Position numbers and translations under genes: made by a program. A DNA stretch of 64,000 nt from Drosophila miranda (Eukaryota > Arthropoda > Insecta > Diptera > Drosophilidae), in the NCBI RefSeq assembly GCF_003369915.1, contig NC_046677.1, forward strand, positions 30,770,913-30,834,912. The letters run 5' to 3'. The notes beneath the pieces were generated by a model, which was given only the letters and a program-made list of their open reading frames with translations, had not been told where the DNA came from and made no database searches. Shown one piece after another: positions 12,401-23,883 of the stretch (positions within the stretch are counted from its first letter, which is position 1; each line of letters opens with the position of its first letter).

Positions 12401-15400
12401 CCGAAGACCGGCCGACGAAGACAAACTGCAAAAAGAAGCTGCAGCAGCAGCATGTTTGCCATAGTTTTGCCATCTTCAGAGCCAGAGTCTGCTGCATCTT
12501 CCATGGCTAATGAAAAGACAGCAAAAGAGCATCAGAGACTCGCGGCAGGGAAGGGGAGGCAGAAACAAATCGGCACAATCACCGCTAGCGGGGATCCATC
12601 CAGCAGACGGAGAAGGAATACTGAAAAAAGAAATAAAGCAGTCTGAAGCGGTACATTGCTGGCCCGTTTCCCGGTTGCAGCTTGCAGTTTGCAGCTACAG
12701 ATGTGGCAAATGCCACAAGTCAATGTTGCATTGTGCCTGCTTTGTGTGCTGGCTTTTTTATTAGTCTCAAAGTTTACGTAAATGTCGCGTGCGTTGTGCC
12801 ACAGACAAACACAAAACGCTCTTAATGGGCTTGGGGTTTCACAGCAAACAATCAAACTGTTTCAGGCGTTCGCCTTTTGTGTTCGGCTTTTATTTGGTAA
12901 AAGGAAAAGTCAATTGTTTGGACGGGGCGTCGTTTGTCTTTTGCAAGTTGACGTGTGTAATTATCATAAATTTTAAAATTGTAAAATTGCATTTCCATCC
13001 ATGCTAAAAGTCGCACATTTTCAGTCAGTCCTGGAAAATGCTCTTTGCATTTCGTATCGTATCTCACATTTCGCAATCCGCAATCCGCATTTTACATTTA
13101 CATTTTTACATTTGCTTTCATTTTTTCCAGTTCACGCCTTAACCTCAACGGTTGATTGAACTTGTCAGAGATTTTGAGTCGGAAAAACATGAGGCATGGT
13201 TCATGACGGAGAAAGAAAGAGTTACCTGCGATTGTTTTGGTTTTTGTTTTGTGTTTTGAAAGGCACTGCATTGTCTGTTGCCCCGAGATACTGATACTTA
13301 CAGTGTTCTCCCGTCAGCCTGGAAGGAGGGCCCATTAGTGTCGTTCACGCTTTGGAAGACACACACTTTGGAAAACGATTACCATACATTTTCGGGGGCC
13401 TTCACAGAGATGAACACACAAGTACAAGTACAAGTACAAGTCCAAGTATGAAAATGTTGAACAAATCACTGGCAAAATACTCGTAGTTGGTCGAAATAAT
13501 TTGACTACTTTCCTCGCTCGACTCCAATTGAGGCCCGTTGGCTGTTAATGATTGTGCCACACAAATGCCACAATCCGCCTGTCTGCCACTCAAAACATAA
13601 ATCATAAAAGTGAAGACTCAAGGCAGTCAAGCGAGGCAGCAGTTGACAAAAGGCAGAAGAAGGAAACCCACGAGATGCAAATCGACGGACGGGTGTCTGC
13701 TGCATCGATGTTTGACGCTTCCCTCCCTCTCTCTCTTTGTGCTTGATTGCCTCTAGAGAATGTCAATGCAACATCGGAGTGTGGATGGAGACAGCTAGGC
13801 AAGAAAATAAAGCAGGCGAGTTGCAGAAGTAGAAGATGGGATACTCTTTGAAGCAGGAACCCACTAAAACTCGTGGAAATTCGATGTGGAAATATTAGTT
13901 ACAGTAGGAAATGGAAAACATTCTCTTACATTGAAATGTTTTCAGTGAACACTCTTCCAGGGAATGTCTGGGAATGCGCCTACAAAATTTAGCCACCTTT
14001 TTTCTTCAGAAGAAGTGGAAGCCTACTTATTCCAGGAATACACTGGAGTATAATTTTATAGCTAAATATCGTATAATAACATTTTGCACCAATTGATAGC
14101 ATCATTCCGATTCCACATGAATGTTTGAAAAGGTACCAATTGTACCAATGAAATATCTTGAAATATTCATGTACATGATGCGTATTTGCATATAGATCAC
14201 AATCTACACTTTCAAAATCTACATATTTCACCCCAAGACGAATACTCTCAAGCCTTAGTTCCTCCTCTTGTGGTCACTCAACCGAAAGAAGTAGAAAATC
14301 GTTTAAAGAACCCAAGTAACCGACTCATAAAGACTAGTGTGTCTGTCCACACATGGCTAATGGAAAGAATTAGCAAAAGACCAGCAAAGAATTTGCTTAG
14401 ACCCTTTTGCCAACTCTTCCGTGTGGCCTTTTGCCCGCAGCCAAGTTCCAAGTTCCGTTGGCTTAACGCTGGCCCAGACCCAAACCCAAACCCAACCCCA
14501 ACCCCAGACTCGGAGCCCCGCAACTTGGCTCAAACCGGGGTGGCAGGCGACAGTAAACCGCAACAAAATGCGCTGCGCTTTCTGCTTTTCTTCATTTCGC
14601 AGTCTCGGACAGCGAGAGACAGAGGCCACCGACAATATAACTGATAATTTTCATTCATGTTCCAGTACCGAAGTCACAGCCGATTTCTGAGTCACAGTCA
14701 CCGCTTCCCACCTGTTCGGCCGCTCGGGGCCCCTCTCGAATGCGGCTGCTCTGCTGCTGGCCCGGCCATAAACTTGGAGTGCCGCATTTTGCGTCGACCA
14801 GTCTGCATTTGGCTTTCTGCCTAGCAAGTCGTGCAGCCACATCTTGAAGATCTACGTCTACGGGTATTCGCGTCTGATCAGAGCTCTGAACCGGGGAAAA
14901 GGCTCTCCACGCGAGTGAGTGCGCTCTCAGATCGGCCACAGGCCAGGGCACTAAGCTCAGGAAAATCGAGTCGAATGGGATTTTCTTTTACTGTCTTTTC
15001 GATTCTTTATCGGATCTATCGTAAAATTTGTTGATTCAAAATTTTCAAAGTCAGATAAAATACAAAAAATACAGAATTCTGAGTTGTGTGGTGCTGCTGT
15101 GGTGCTGTGCTTCGTGAAATTTCTATTGATCGCTTTCGATCGATCGGTCGGTCGGTGTCCGTCGCGACATTCGCTTTTCAAAAGGATTTCACTTTGAGCT
15201 CGCTGCCAACAGTGCCGGCAATTGGAATTGCCATCAATTTATGAGCCAAAACTAGTTCAAGGCTGCCTCCGATCGTCTCCGAGCAACAGTTCCAATCTGC
15301 AAGCTTCTTCTCTGGGTCGGTCTTCGGTCTGTCCAAAATGGAGCTATCGCTGTCACCAAAAGAAACGGTAACTACAGGCTTTTCATTATGCATACAACAG

Positions 15401-18400
15401 TCCAGTCTCCCCTTCTCTCTCTCTCTCTCTCGTTCCATTCGTTTACTCTTTTACATTTTCCTCCATCTTCCATTGCGTCGTGGGTCTGTTTTAGCCAGTT
15501 TTCCGTTTTCCAGCTGTTAATTACGAGCTGACAATTATTTGTTTGGCCATTACCATCATTTTGGTTCCTGATTATGATGCTCATATCTTTGGAGATCTAT
15601 AGTAGAGATTGGAGAACAGGAATTGAATGATGATATCTGTATTTTATGAGGAGATTATTGTATTATTGAGCTTTGATTGGGTTTTCACTTTTATCTTTAC
15701 ATTTTCTGTAGCTTTACCGATTTTTTTTGTAATAATGAACATTGAGCTGAGTAGAACAGGAACAAGGTATTTGTAATTTTTTATGTCTATGGCTGATCTA
15801 TCTATTACACATTTAATTTCCATAATTATCTGTAAGCTTTCACATGGTTTCATAATTCCTTTACTACATTATTATAACCATCAAAACCCATGTTTTTGCG
15901 GGGCACACCTACACCTACATTCTTCTTTTGTATCCGATTTATTTTATTTATGATTCTAACTGCAGTGTCCCCATGTTTGCAAGATTGTAGATGCTAAAAG
16001 ATTCCGCGATTTCCCTTTCATTATGGACTCACTTTACTTTGACTTTAGGAATCTTTCCAAACAAAAATGTAACTTTTCTTTGAACTCTCTGGTTTTTTTT
16101 TCCTTTTCCATACAAAGCATCTTCTAAAGCAAGCAATTAACCATTTTAGGGTTCATTTCTCAAACTAATGGCTTGTATTCCTCTTCAGAGATCTATGAGA
16201 ATATTATATTAAATTTTTGGCTGCTGAGAACATTTCTTGGACGCTGGGCATCAATCAAACTTTCATGGCTTTCCATGCAGATGTCGCTAATTGGTGGCTG
16301 TGAAAGTCTCTCTTTGGGGGCAATGTCTTTGCAAAGACAAAAGCAACAAAAAATATACCTATAATTTCCTATATGTATCTGGAAGAAAGAGATTCCGTTG
16401 TACCAGTTTTTGTGGTTGTGGTGCCATGACAAATGTCGTTTAGCTGTCAACACACGCAGTGCAGATCGATCAATCTTGATGATGATCGTTGGAAAACCTG
16501 GTTAACCCAGCCACAGCCCCCACCCAAAGAAATCCATCCCGAGTTATTTTCCCATTTGCAGACAATAATTAAAATGTTTCCATGCTGCACATTTTATACA
16601 TTGCTTATTTATGAGAAGCGAACGACAAGATGCGTGGGCCGAAGGCATTGATACCCTTGCAAGATCAAACATTGCACAGAGCATCAACATTGTGTGCAAT
16701 GCTTAAGCCAGATAAACACACATTTTATAAGTGCACATGACTGCTTCGAAACGGCTGCCTTCCCTTCGTTCTCCACATCGGAATACCCTCTCCTAGAGTA
16801 TAACACAAACTAAAGCCAACAATTATGATTGTGATTTCCATGAAATGTCGCTATGGCGGGGCAGAATTCACTGCCAGCCGAAGCATGAACTTGTTTTTGG
16901 TCTCTGAACACAAGAGCTATAATCAAATGATTGTGGCTTAGAGGTGTACCCCCAAATGGAATGGTGGTTCAGAGTCAAAGCATTAATTACTCAACGGCCA
17001 CCTAATGACCCCCAACCGTTAGCCAAGATCGAGATGAAAATGCAGACGCCCCAAACCCCAGCCCAGCCCCCAGTGCTCTCGACCACTTTCCACTTAGCTG
17101 CGTTCCATAAATACAATAAAACAACAAAAATTAATCTTCGAAACAAAAACTGGCCTGAAACCACACAACAGACGCCGGCCGCCGCGCACCACACAAATGT
17201 GGTTCAGTTTTCACTATCACTTGGCCACCAGCTCTCGAAGAAGCAGAGGAGAGGCAATCGGACGCAATCTGTTCAGCCGCCAGATGCAGAGCACTTCCCC
17301 AAGACCTGTCCAAGTGGGTTGTTATTGTCGGGTTTTCTTTTCTTTTGGTGTGGTGCGGTGTGGTGCGGAGTGGCGTGGTGTGCAGATCCTTGGCGCCTAT
17401 TTTGAGGCTTTTTCGAAAATTGTCTCATGTCAGTGACAATTGGAGGCCATTTGAAAGGTGTTTTAATGTCGATGGAAAATGCTGTTCGAGTGGCCCGTCA
17501 TCCCAGGCATTGTCCACCTTTGGCGATGTGCGGTGAAAATATAGAATGGTAATTGCAGATGAAATTTCATCAAATCAAAACCTGCTCACATCGAAGAGAG
17601 TCGAGTAACGCTACGTGTTTGGGATTGAACTTCAAACTGAAGCAAGAAATAAGAGAAGTTTCAATGAAGAACTGAGACGAGTTCTGCGATCTAGCACGTT
17701 TGAACAGACTTAAGATTTATATTTCCTTAGTGTTAACTGACAATTCCATCTATTTATTTCGTCTTACTAAATACTGAGGCCATTTCGAATGCATTATCCT
17801 CTTACAATGTTTTAGAGCAGTATTGCAGCAAATATAAGCCAGTAGGAACGTTTATGTCAAGTCACGGGTATTTTTACGAGTGCAAGTCTCAGTGAGAGAC
17901 AGCTGCCGATGGCGAAAAAGAGTACACACCACTACAAACACTTCTAAATCGAATTTATAAGAACTGAATAAAATAAAACCCCTCTCTTACATTTTTTCAG
18001 GAGGTCCGTCCGAACACCATACCAGATCCAAAAGTAGATGCCACCTTCCGTAGAGTGGCCAAAAATGCAATTACCTTTTCCTTGTGGAAAATTGATGAGG
18101 ATCGCCTGGAGGCCGTTGCCCGTTCACAGTACGGAACGTTCTACGACAACAGCGCCTACATAATATACGCAGCCAATCTGGTGGGGCACTATGCCAATCA
18201 TGAGACCATCGTAGGTAGCCCCAAATATCCACATTAATGGTCGTTCTAATAGGATTTTGCACTTTAGACACGCGAACAGAAGCCCAATGTGGTGCTGGAA
18301 CGATACATACACTATTGGTTGGGCGGAAATGTCAGCGAACAGAATCGTTCCAATGTGATGCACAAGATTCAAGAGCTGGACTCGTATCTGGGCAATGCGG

Positions 18401-20963
18401 CGGCCATCTACCGCGAGACACAGAACCATGAGAGTCCACGTTTTTTGTCCTATTTCAAAAAAGGATATGAGTAAGCCCATCGATGATAGGGATTCCCAGT
18501 CATAATGATCTCTAATCCCAAATCCCTTTCAGTATTCTTTCGGGAGCTTTGATCAACTCTCCACAGAGGCCACGCCTGTATCAGTTGCGTGCTCGGAAAT
18601 GGCTGCGTTCCATTGAGTTGGCCACCATCGAGTGGTCGCACTTCAACTCGGACTACATAATGGTTCTGCAAACAGAGACCACGACATTCGTCTGGATCGG
18701 CCGTTCCAGTTCGGGCATCGAGCGGCGCGGCGCCTTGTCCTGGGTGCAGAGGCAGACTAGCGGCTGTCCCATTGTCATTGTGGATGATGGCTACGAGCAG
18801 GCCATGACAGCGCCACAGAAGGAGCTGTGGAACGCACTGCTGCCGCTGCATAAGCGAATGGTCTGCCAGGCCAGCCAGCTGGTCACCGACTATACGGACT
18901 GCAGCAGCAACAAACTCCGCATCTACAAATGCAATCTGCGTGGACGTTTGCATCTGGATCAGTTGGATGTGGGCTTGCCGGCCAAGGATGATCTGAGCGA
19001 TGCCCATGGGGTCTACCTATTGGATAACTATGGCCAGAGCATTTGGCTCTGGGTGGGTGCCCAGGCCCCGCAGGCGGAAGCACTCTCAGCCATGGGCAAT
19101 GGCCGTGCCTTTGTCAAGAAGAAGAAGTATCCGGACAACACTTTGGTGGTCCGCGTCGTAGAGGGCCACGAGCCGGTTGAGTTTAAGCGTCTATTCTCCA
19201 ACTGGTTGAATGTGTGGCAGGAGAATACACGTGGCCACAAGCCGGTGTCCACAAAGTTCGGCAAACTGGATGCCCATTCGCTGTGCGAGCGTCCCAAGAT
19301 GGCAGCGGACACACAGCTGGTAGACGATGGCAGGGGAGAGCGAGTGGTGTATCGAGTGTTAGGAGACCAGGTGCAGGAGCTGCCAGTCTCAAAGACGGTG
19401 GTCTTCACCACCAATGCCAGCTATGTGGTCAAGTACAGTGTGCAGGTAAATATCCACTGCACTCCATTCTAAAATCAGCTTTGAAACTAGGACATTCTTT
19501 CTCCATCTGCAGTGCGCAACTGTTGTGCCAGCAGATCTGGCTTCGGTGGGAATTCAGAGCATCATCTATCAGTGGAACGGCTCGGAGGCCTCGGCCGAAT
19601 CCATTGCCACTGCGAATAAAATTGCCATGGTCGCATTTGAGGCGCTCAAGGAAGCCGGAATGCTAGTCCAACTCTACGAGTTCGATGAGCCACCGCATTT
19701 CCTGCAGATCTTCGACGGCAAGCTCATCATCATGCGGGGACAGCGCAGCGACATACTGTACAGCAACAACAACAACGGGGACCTCAAGACCAATGTGATG
19801 CTAGAGACATTCCTGCTGAAGGTCTACGGAGACGCCAGCTACAATTCCAAGGCAGTGGAAGAGCACCCGCTCTCCTCGATCACCTCCAAAGATTGCTACG
19901 TGATCAAGACGAGCCATGTGTGGGTGTGGTGTGGCCAGAGCAGCACTGGAGATGCCCGCGAGATGGCCAAGTCGGTGGGTGCTCTCATGGGAGAGTACAC
20001 CCTGATCCTCGAGGGCAAGGAGAGCAAAGAGTTCTGGCAGTCGGTGGCCATGTACTTCAACCAGGCACTCGTCATCAATGGCCATGTCAACTCCTGCGGC
20101 AGCAGCACCACCAGCAGCAGCAGTGGCGCCGGCAGCATGTGCAACGGAAGCTCCAACGGGGGCAACGTCTCCCCCATACTGAGCAACAATTGCTATCTCA
20201 ACACTTGCGTGCCGTCAAAGCCAAGACCACCGGTGCAGCTGTTTCTTGTCTGGTGGCAGCAGAACTCCTTGCGCTACGAGGAGATCATTGGCTTTGAGCA
20301 GCAGGATCTCAGTGCGGATTGCACCTACATACTGGACACTGGCACCCTCACGTATGTCTGGCTGGGAGCCCAGGCCCAGCAGCAGGAAAAATACACGTCC
20401 ATTGCCCAGTGCTATGTCCAGAATGCCCCGTTCGGGCGTCGCTCGGCCACAGCCTTGGCCGTGGTGCGGCAGTATCAGGAGCCAAATGTGTTTAAGGGCT
20501 TTTTCGAATCCTGGCAGAATAACTACGGAAAGGTAAGCTTTAGATATCTCAACTATTCCAGAAATAAAATCAAATTTTGTTGCAGAACTTCCTGTCCTAC
20601 GAGCAAATGCGCAAGGAGCTGGGTAGCAGCACAGTTCCCAGTAATATTAGCGCAGTCAATGGCACCACTCCGCTCATTTTGGACGATAGACAGAAGGATT
20701 TTGATGGGCATAAGAAGTACCCATTGCCGGTGCTCACTCAGGAGATGGATTTGCTGCCGTCCGAGATTAATCCGCTCAAGCGAGAGGTCTGTTCCAGTAC
20801 TCAAATCAACCAGAAACATCCCCATTGAAACTTCCTTTTCTCCCTCCAGGTGCACCTCACTCATGATGATTTTGTTTCTGTTTTCAAAATGTCTTTCTAC
20901 GATTTCGATGAGCTGCCCAAATGGAAGAAGACCGAGCTGAAAAAACAGTACAGATTGTTTTAA
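9412..20963 (+). CDS. qua: Quail: villin/gelsolin-family actin-bundling protein
   Basis: Quail is a villin-like protein that bundles actin filaments in ovarian nurse cells. The exons are 9412-9438 (MPPFNFIKQ), 18001-18210, 18268-18470, 18533-19445, 19513-20532, 20586-20786 and 20850-20963. All have GT/AG borders and joined frames, giving about 895 residues. Gelsolin-type repeats are visible, such as QTETTTFVWIGRSSSGIERR, QSIWLWVGAQAPQAEALSAM and KTSHVWVWCGQSSTGDARE. An insert rich in Gly, Ser and Asn lies between repeats (about 20090-20220). The C-terminus is a villin headpiece, from LTHDDFVSVFKMS to KKQYRLF. AATAAA is at 21087-21092. The first intron would be about 8.6 kb; a competing first coding exon is at 15338-15367. 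The choice of first exon is uncertain; the rest is firm. Confidence 0.92.
9439..18000 (+). other. qua: Long first intron of quail
   Basis: About 8.5 kb without a recognisable gene, apart from the candidate exon at 15338-15367. It contains short simple-sequence tracts: CCCAGT repeats near 12265-12295, AAGTAC repeats near 13418-13440, CCCAAA/CCCCAA near 14470-14510, a CT tract near 15413-15432 and GTGGTGCG near 17345-17380. Non-repetitive stretches between them could be enhancers, but nothing in the sequence alone proves this. Confidence 0.5.
15338..15367 (+). CDS. qua: Alternative first coding exon of quail (candidate)
   Basis: ATG in good context (CCAAAATGG) opens ten codons (MELSLSPKET) and ends at a GTAACT donor in phase 0. 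It could therefore splice directly to the exon at 18001 with the frame kept. It is the same length class as the exon at 9412-9438. The two would give proteins differing only in the first 9-10 residues and would imply two promoters. There is no transcript evidence here. Confidence 0.45.
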
Positions 20964-21151
20964 GTCAACGCGCCGATTGAGTGTATCCGTGTATCGAGTG
21001 CGCACTGTACATAATCCACATGAATGAATAGTAAAACATATTTGGAGCAATTTATGTTACATACTATACACACTTTACGTAGATATAATAAAGAAAACTC
21101 TTTGAATTTCACAAGAACGAGAAATATGAATCAAGTGAACTGCTAGAACCA

Positions 21152-21329
21152 TCAGGTGGTTTCCACCTCCTCGGAATCCGGCTCATCCCCGCTGTCCGAA
21201 CCTGGTCAAACAGAGAATTTCATCATTTCACAGATCGCAAATTTCCACACACCATAATCTCCACAACTTACTGGGAAACAAAAGCCCGAAAATGAACTCG
21301 AAAATTCCACCAAGTAGATCCCAAAACAT
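21152..21329 (-). CDS. Micropeptide gene A (35 residues, two exons)
   Basis: Exon 1 is 21329-21272 and exon 2 is 21201-21152, with a 70-nt intron (donor GTAAGT, acceptor TTTGACCAG) and a phase-1 join that forms a Ser codon. The product starts MFWDLLGGIFEFIFGLLF, an uninterrupted hydrophobic segment. After a Pro it turns into an acidic tail (SSDSGDEPDSEEVETT). It shares gene structure, intron phase and layout with genes B and C just upstream on the same strand. I do not recognise a family. The hydrophobic start could be a short membrane helix and the tail has likely CK2-type Ser/Thr sites; both are inference. No TATA box is evident upstream. Confidence 0.6.
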
Positions 21330-21592
21330 TTTCGATCTGCTGTGCTCAACGTTTTGTAACTAAGTGCAAAGACATTACGGATCGGAAACGATTTTGAGTT
21401 TGATTTTGATTTCATGTGGCCCAGACCCCATTTAATGAGCCGCGACCAAAAACGGAAGAGTAATTCGGGCTTAATTCCTAGCCAAAGCGATTGCATGATC
21501 TAGGTCAATCATGGCCTATTGAAAAGCATTAAAGTGGTCATATCAAATGTATTTGTTTGGTTTCATCATGTTCTTCAGATTCAATTTCAATT

Positions 21593-21765
21593 TTAGTCGT
21601 AATAGTAATCACCAAAGTAATCCTCGTCCGCTTTAAGAAATAAGGTATTACTAATTACAATTCCAACTACAGTTAGAGATACTACGCAAATTACTCACTT
21701 ATATCGGAGAAGAATAAATCGTTGAGGAAAGCCAGAAATATTTCAATAAGCTCACAGCAATCCAT
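21593..21765 (-). CDS. Micropeptide gene B (34 residues, two exons)
   Basis: Exon 1 is 21765-21699 and exon 2 is 21630-21593. The 68-nt intron has donor GTGAGT and acceptor TTTCTTAAAG, and the phase-1 join forms a Thr codon. The product starts MDCCELIEIFLAFLNDLFF and ends with the acidic, Tyr-rich tail TDEDYFGDYYYD. About 45 bp upstream of the ATG is a TATAAATA box (minus strand, near 21805-21812). That supports a genuine promoter. Without splicing the frame would stop after two more codons. It is a paralogue of genes A and C by structure. Confidence 0.62.
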
Positions 21766-21929
21766 GGTGTATGATATAATTCTGGATACTTGCGGGATTT
21801 TGTATTTATAGTAGATAAACGTTGAAGGTTATTGCTTTTGATGACCATTATTAGGAGTAATTTAATAAATGTAATAATATTCATTTTAGCATTTTATTTT
21901 GGGACATTTTTATAATGATTCCTATCGCA

Positions 21930-22149
21930 CTAAGAGTTGTAATCGTCATCGCTGCTATCAGCTGGAAATTCAGAAATGTTTGAAATGGTTTTAGTGTACA
22001 TATGTCGAATCAGGAAAATCGAATGTTACTAGTGTTGATTTTATATATTACTTATCCAGTTCCTCTTCTCCTATATCCTCCAACTTACAGCCGAATAATA
22101 CGTCTCCAATGAACTCCAATATCATTCCAATTATTTCACAATTCTCCAT
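21930..22149 (-). CDS. Micropeptide gene C (30 residues, two exons)
   Basis: Exon 1 is 22149-22089 and exon 2 is 21961-21930. The 127-nt intron has donor GTAAGT and acceptor AATTTCCAG, and the phase-1 join forms a Ser codon. The product starts MENCEIIGMILEFIGDVLF, close to gene B (MDCCELIEIFLAFLNDLFF), and ends in the acidic tail SDSSDDDYNS. An AATAAA on the minus strand lies near 21896-21891, just past the stop. If the intron were retained, a different 33-residue product with an acidic end would result, so both forms are possible. Confidence 0.62.
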
Positions 22150-22430
22150 CACTTCGCCGTTATGATTTACAAACTTTTACTAAACCTTAGACCCCTCAAC
22201 AATGGTTTTAAATACAATTTGGTGATACATTTGGCCTTACAGTATGTACTATATGTATATACGATTATCTGTTTTGAACTTGGTACATTTCCATGGCTAA
22301 TCGTACATACTTCATTTAATGGCAATCCATTTCGCTATAAATACAAATATTTTGGTTCAGCATGATATTCCAAACGTTTAAAGCTTAAAACATAGTTTTA
22401 TTAAAAACAAACACATCTATTACAGCCATT

Positions 22431-23366
22431 TCAATAAACGTCATAGCCGTACATGGGTCCCTCCATGTAGGCCTTCTGTTGGTCCGTGGAATTGCGACGG
22501 ATTCTTCTGCCGATGGGCTCTAGATCCGCATAGCACTTGGGAAAAACCCGCTCCACAGCCGCAATGGCATCTGATTTGCTTATACTCCGCACAGCCAGCA
22601 CAGAGGCCAAGGCCTTGGTCTTGACGCAGTTCTAGGGATATTAATAGATCAGGATAAAACGATTTTGCATACGAATTTACTTTGAAATTGATTCACCCAC
22701 CTGATGCGCCTCTTTTACGTTAAAGGGTGAGGCATCGCCCTGGAACATGGCACTCAAAAAAGAGCAATGCGCCAGATTGGCCGCTCGGATCTCCGTACAC
22801 GCCAGGTGATCTACATTTCGGAAGTCCAGATCGTTGTTGCAGTAATCGAACATGTGTATCATTTCATGCGTAAGCACGCCATGCACCATGCTTTTGTTCT
22901 TGGCCATATTCTGGCAGACCACAATCTGATTCAACTTTGGATCGTAGCCACCAGTCACGGAGGGATCACACACCTCGCAGGAGATGTGCCGACGCAGGTC
23001 GATGGGGCACCCGGAACTCTTCAGTGCTCCCATCATTAGTTTGACCAGTGGACCGTTCTTCACACACCAATAGACATTCTGTTCACACTTATAGCGATCA
23101 ATGTTCTCCTGACCTTCCATACCAAAGAGGATGCGTGTCCACTTGGGCTTGAAGGTTACGCCGCGTCGCTCCGGATACAGATCATAACCCCAATCCTTAC
23201 TCTCATTGCTGGGCGGTTGGTCGTTGGAGCGGTTGGAGTCCTGAACATCCTGGGAATCGATTGCAACGACGGGTGGAGTTGGTGGCTTTGCCTTTTTGTC
23301 AGTGGGCGTTTCAATATCTATAGGCGTGGGCGCTTCTTTGGCCCACACTTTTGTCAGATAATCCAT
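22431..23366 (-). CDS. ATP23: ATP23-type mitochondrial inner-membrane-associated metalloprotease
   Basis: ATP23 is a zinc metalloprotease of the intermembrane space that processes and helps assemble ATP synthase subunit 6; the human homologue was first described as a Ku70-binding protein. The exons are 23366-22701 and 22631-22431, giving 288 residues with a phase-0 join (donor GTGGGT). The catalytic motif HEMIH is at residues 167-171, within VHGVLTHEMIHMFDYC. It is preceded by paired cysteines (ISCEVCDP) and followed by the conserved RAANLAHCSF and KNSTDQ-like region (RRNSTDQQKAYMEGP). The first 60 residues are Pro- and Asp-rich low-complexity sequence, longer than in the human protein. A poly(A) signal lies on the minus strand near 22401-22396. 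Confidence 0.95.
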
Positions 23367-23450
23367 AGTTTAGTGGATTTCTAAATCTCCAATTGGTTGA
23401 ATAACAAACCGGCAGCTGATTTGGTCAGCGATACCAGACCGCTACAAAAT

Positions 23451-23770
23451 TAAATAGAGGGGGCTTAAGTGTGCTAAGTTCGTTTTTCATCATACGCGGC
23501 GCTATATTGTTGTTGAGGAAACAAATTTGAGGAAAAAACAATCAAAGTAATCGCCGTAGCAGGAAAACAAGTCAAGCATTTAAAATACGCCAGTCAAGTA
23601 GAAAATTTATTCATTAATCGTATAAAATTATGCGGGCAGGGCTGAGAGATCTATCTAGCCAGTAATATTTGACGGAATTTCAAAAACGAGGAATATGTAT
23701 AATAGAACTTGAATTCGTCAGTATATTTACGGTATATTTTAAAATGATGCGGTATAATTTGGTATATTTC
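23451..23770 (+). repeat. Dispersed repeat, copy 1, carrying motif-6-like GTATATTT sites
   Basis: This stretch is the inverted counterpart of 39790-40082. Shared blocks include GGGCAGGGCTGAGAGATCTA, the AATATTTGACGGAAT region, GAGGAATATGTATAA and GAACTTGAATTCGTCAGTAT. It ends in several GTATATTT motifs (23717-23728, 23758-23769) that match Ohler core-promoter motif 6. It sits just upstream of the ATP23 gene. The resemblance to miniature repeats of obscura-group flies (SGM/ISY type) is only a guess. Confidence 0.65.
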
Positions 23771-23883
23771 CGAGAGTCGGCACCAGTGCTGCCAACTTTT
23801 TATCGGAAAAAATGTGTTTCTAACTTGAAGTAAACGAAAACAAAAAGCTGCAAATTTGCACTTTAACAATTTAATATTTAATA

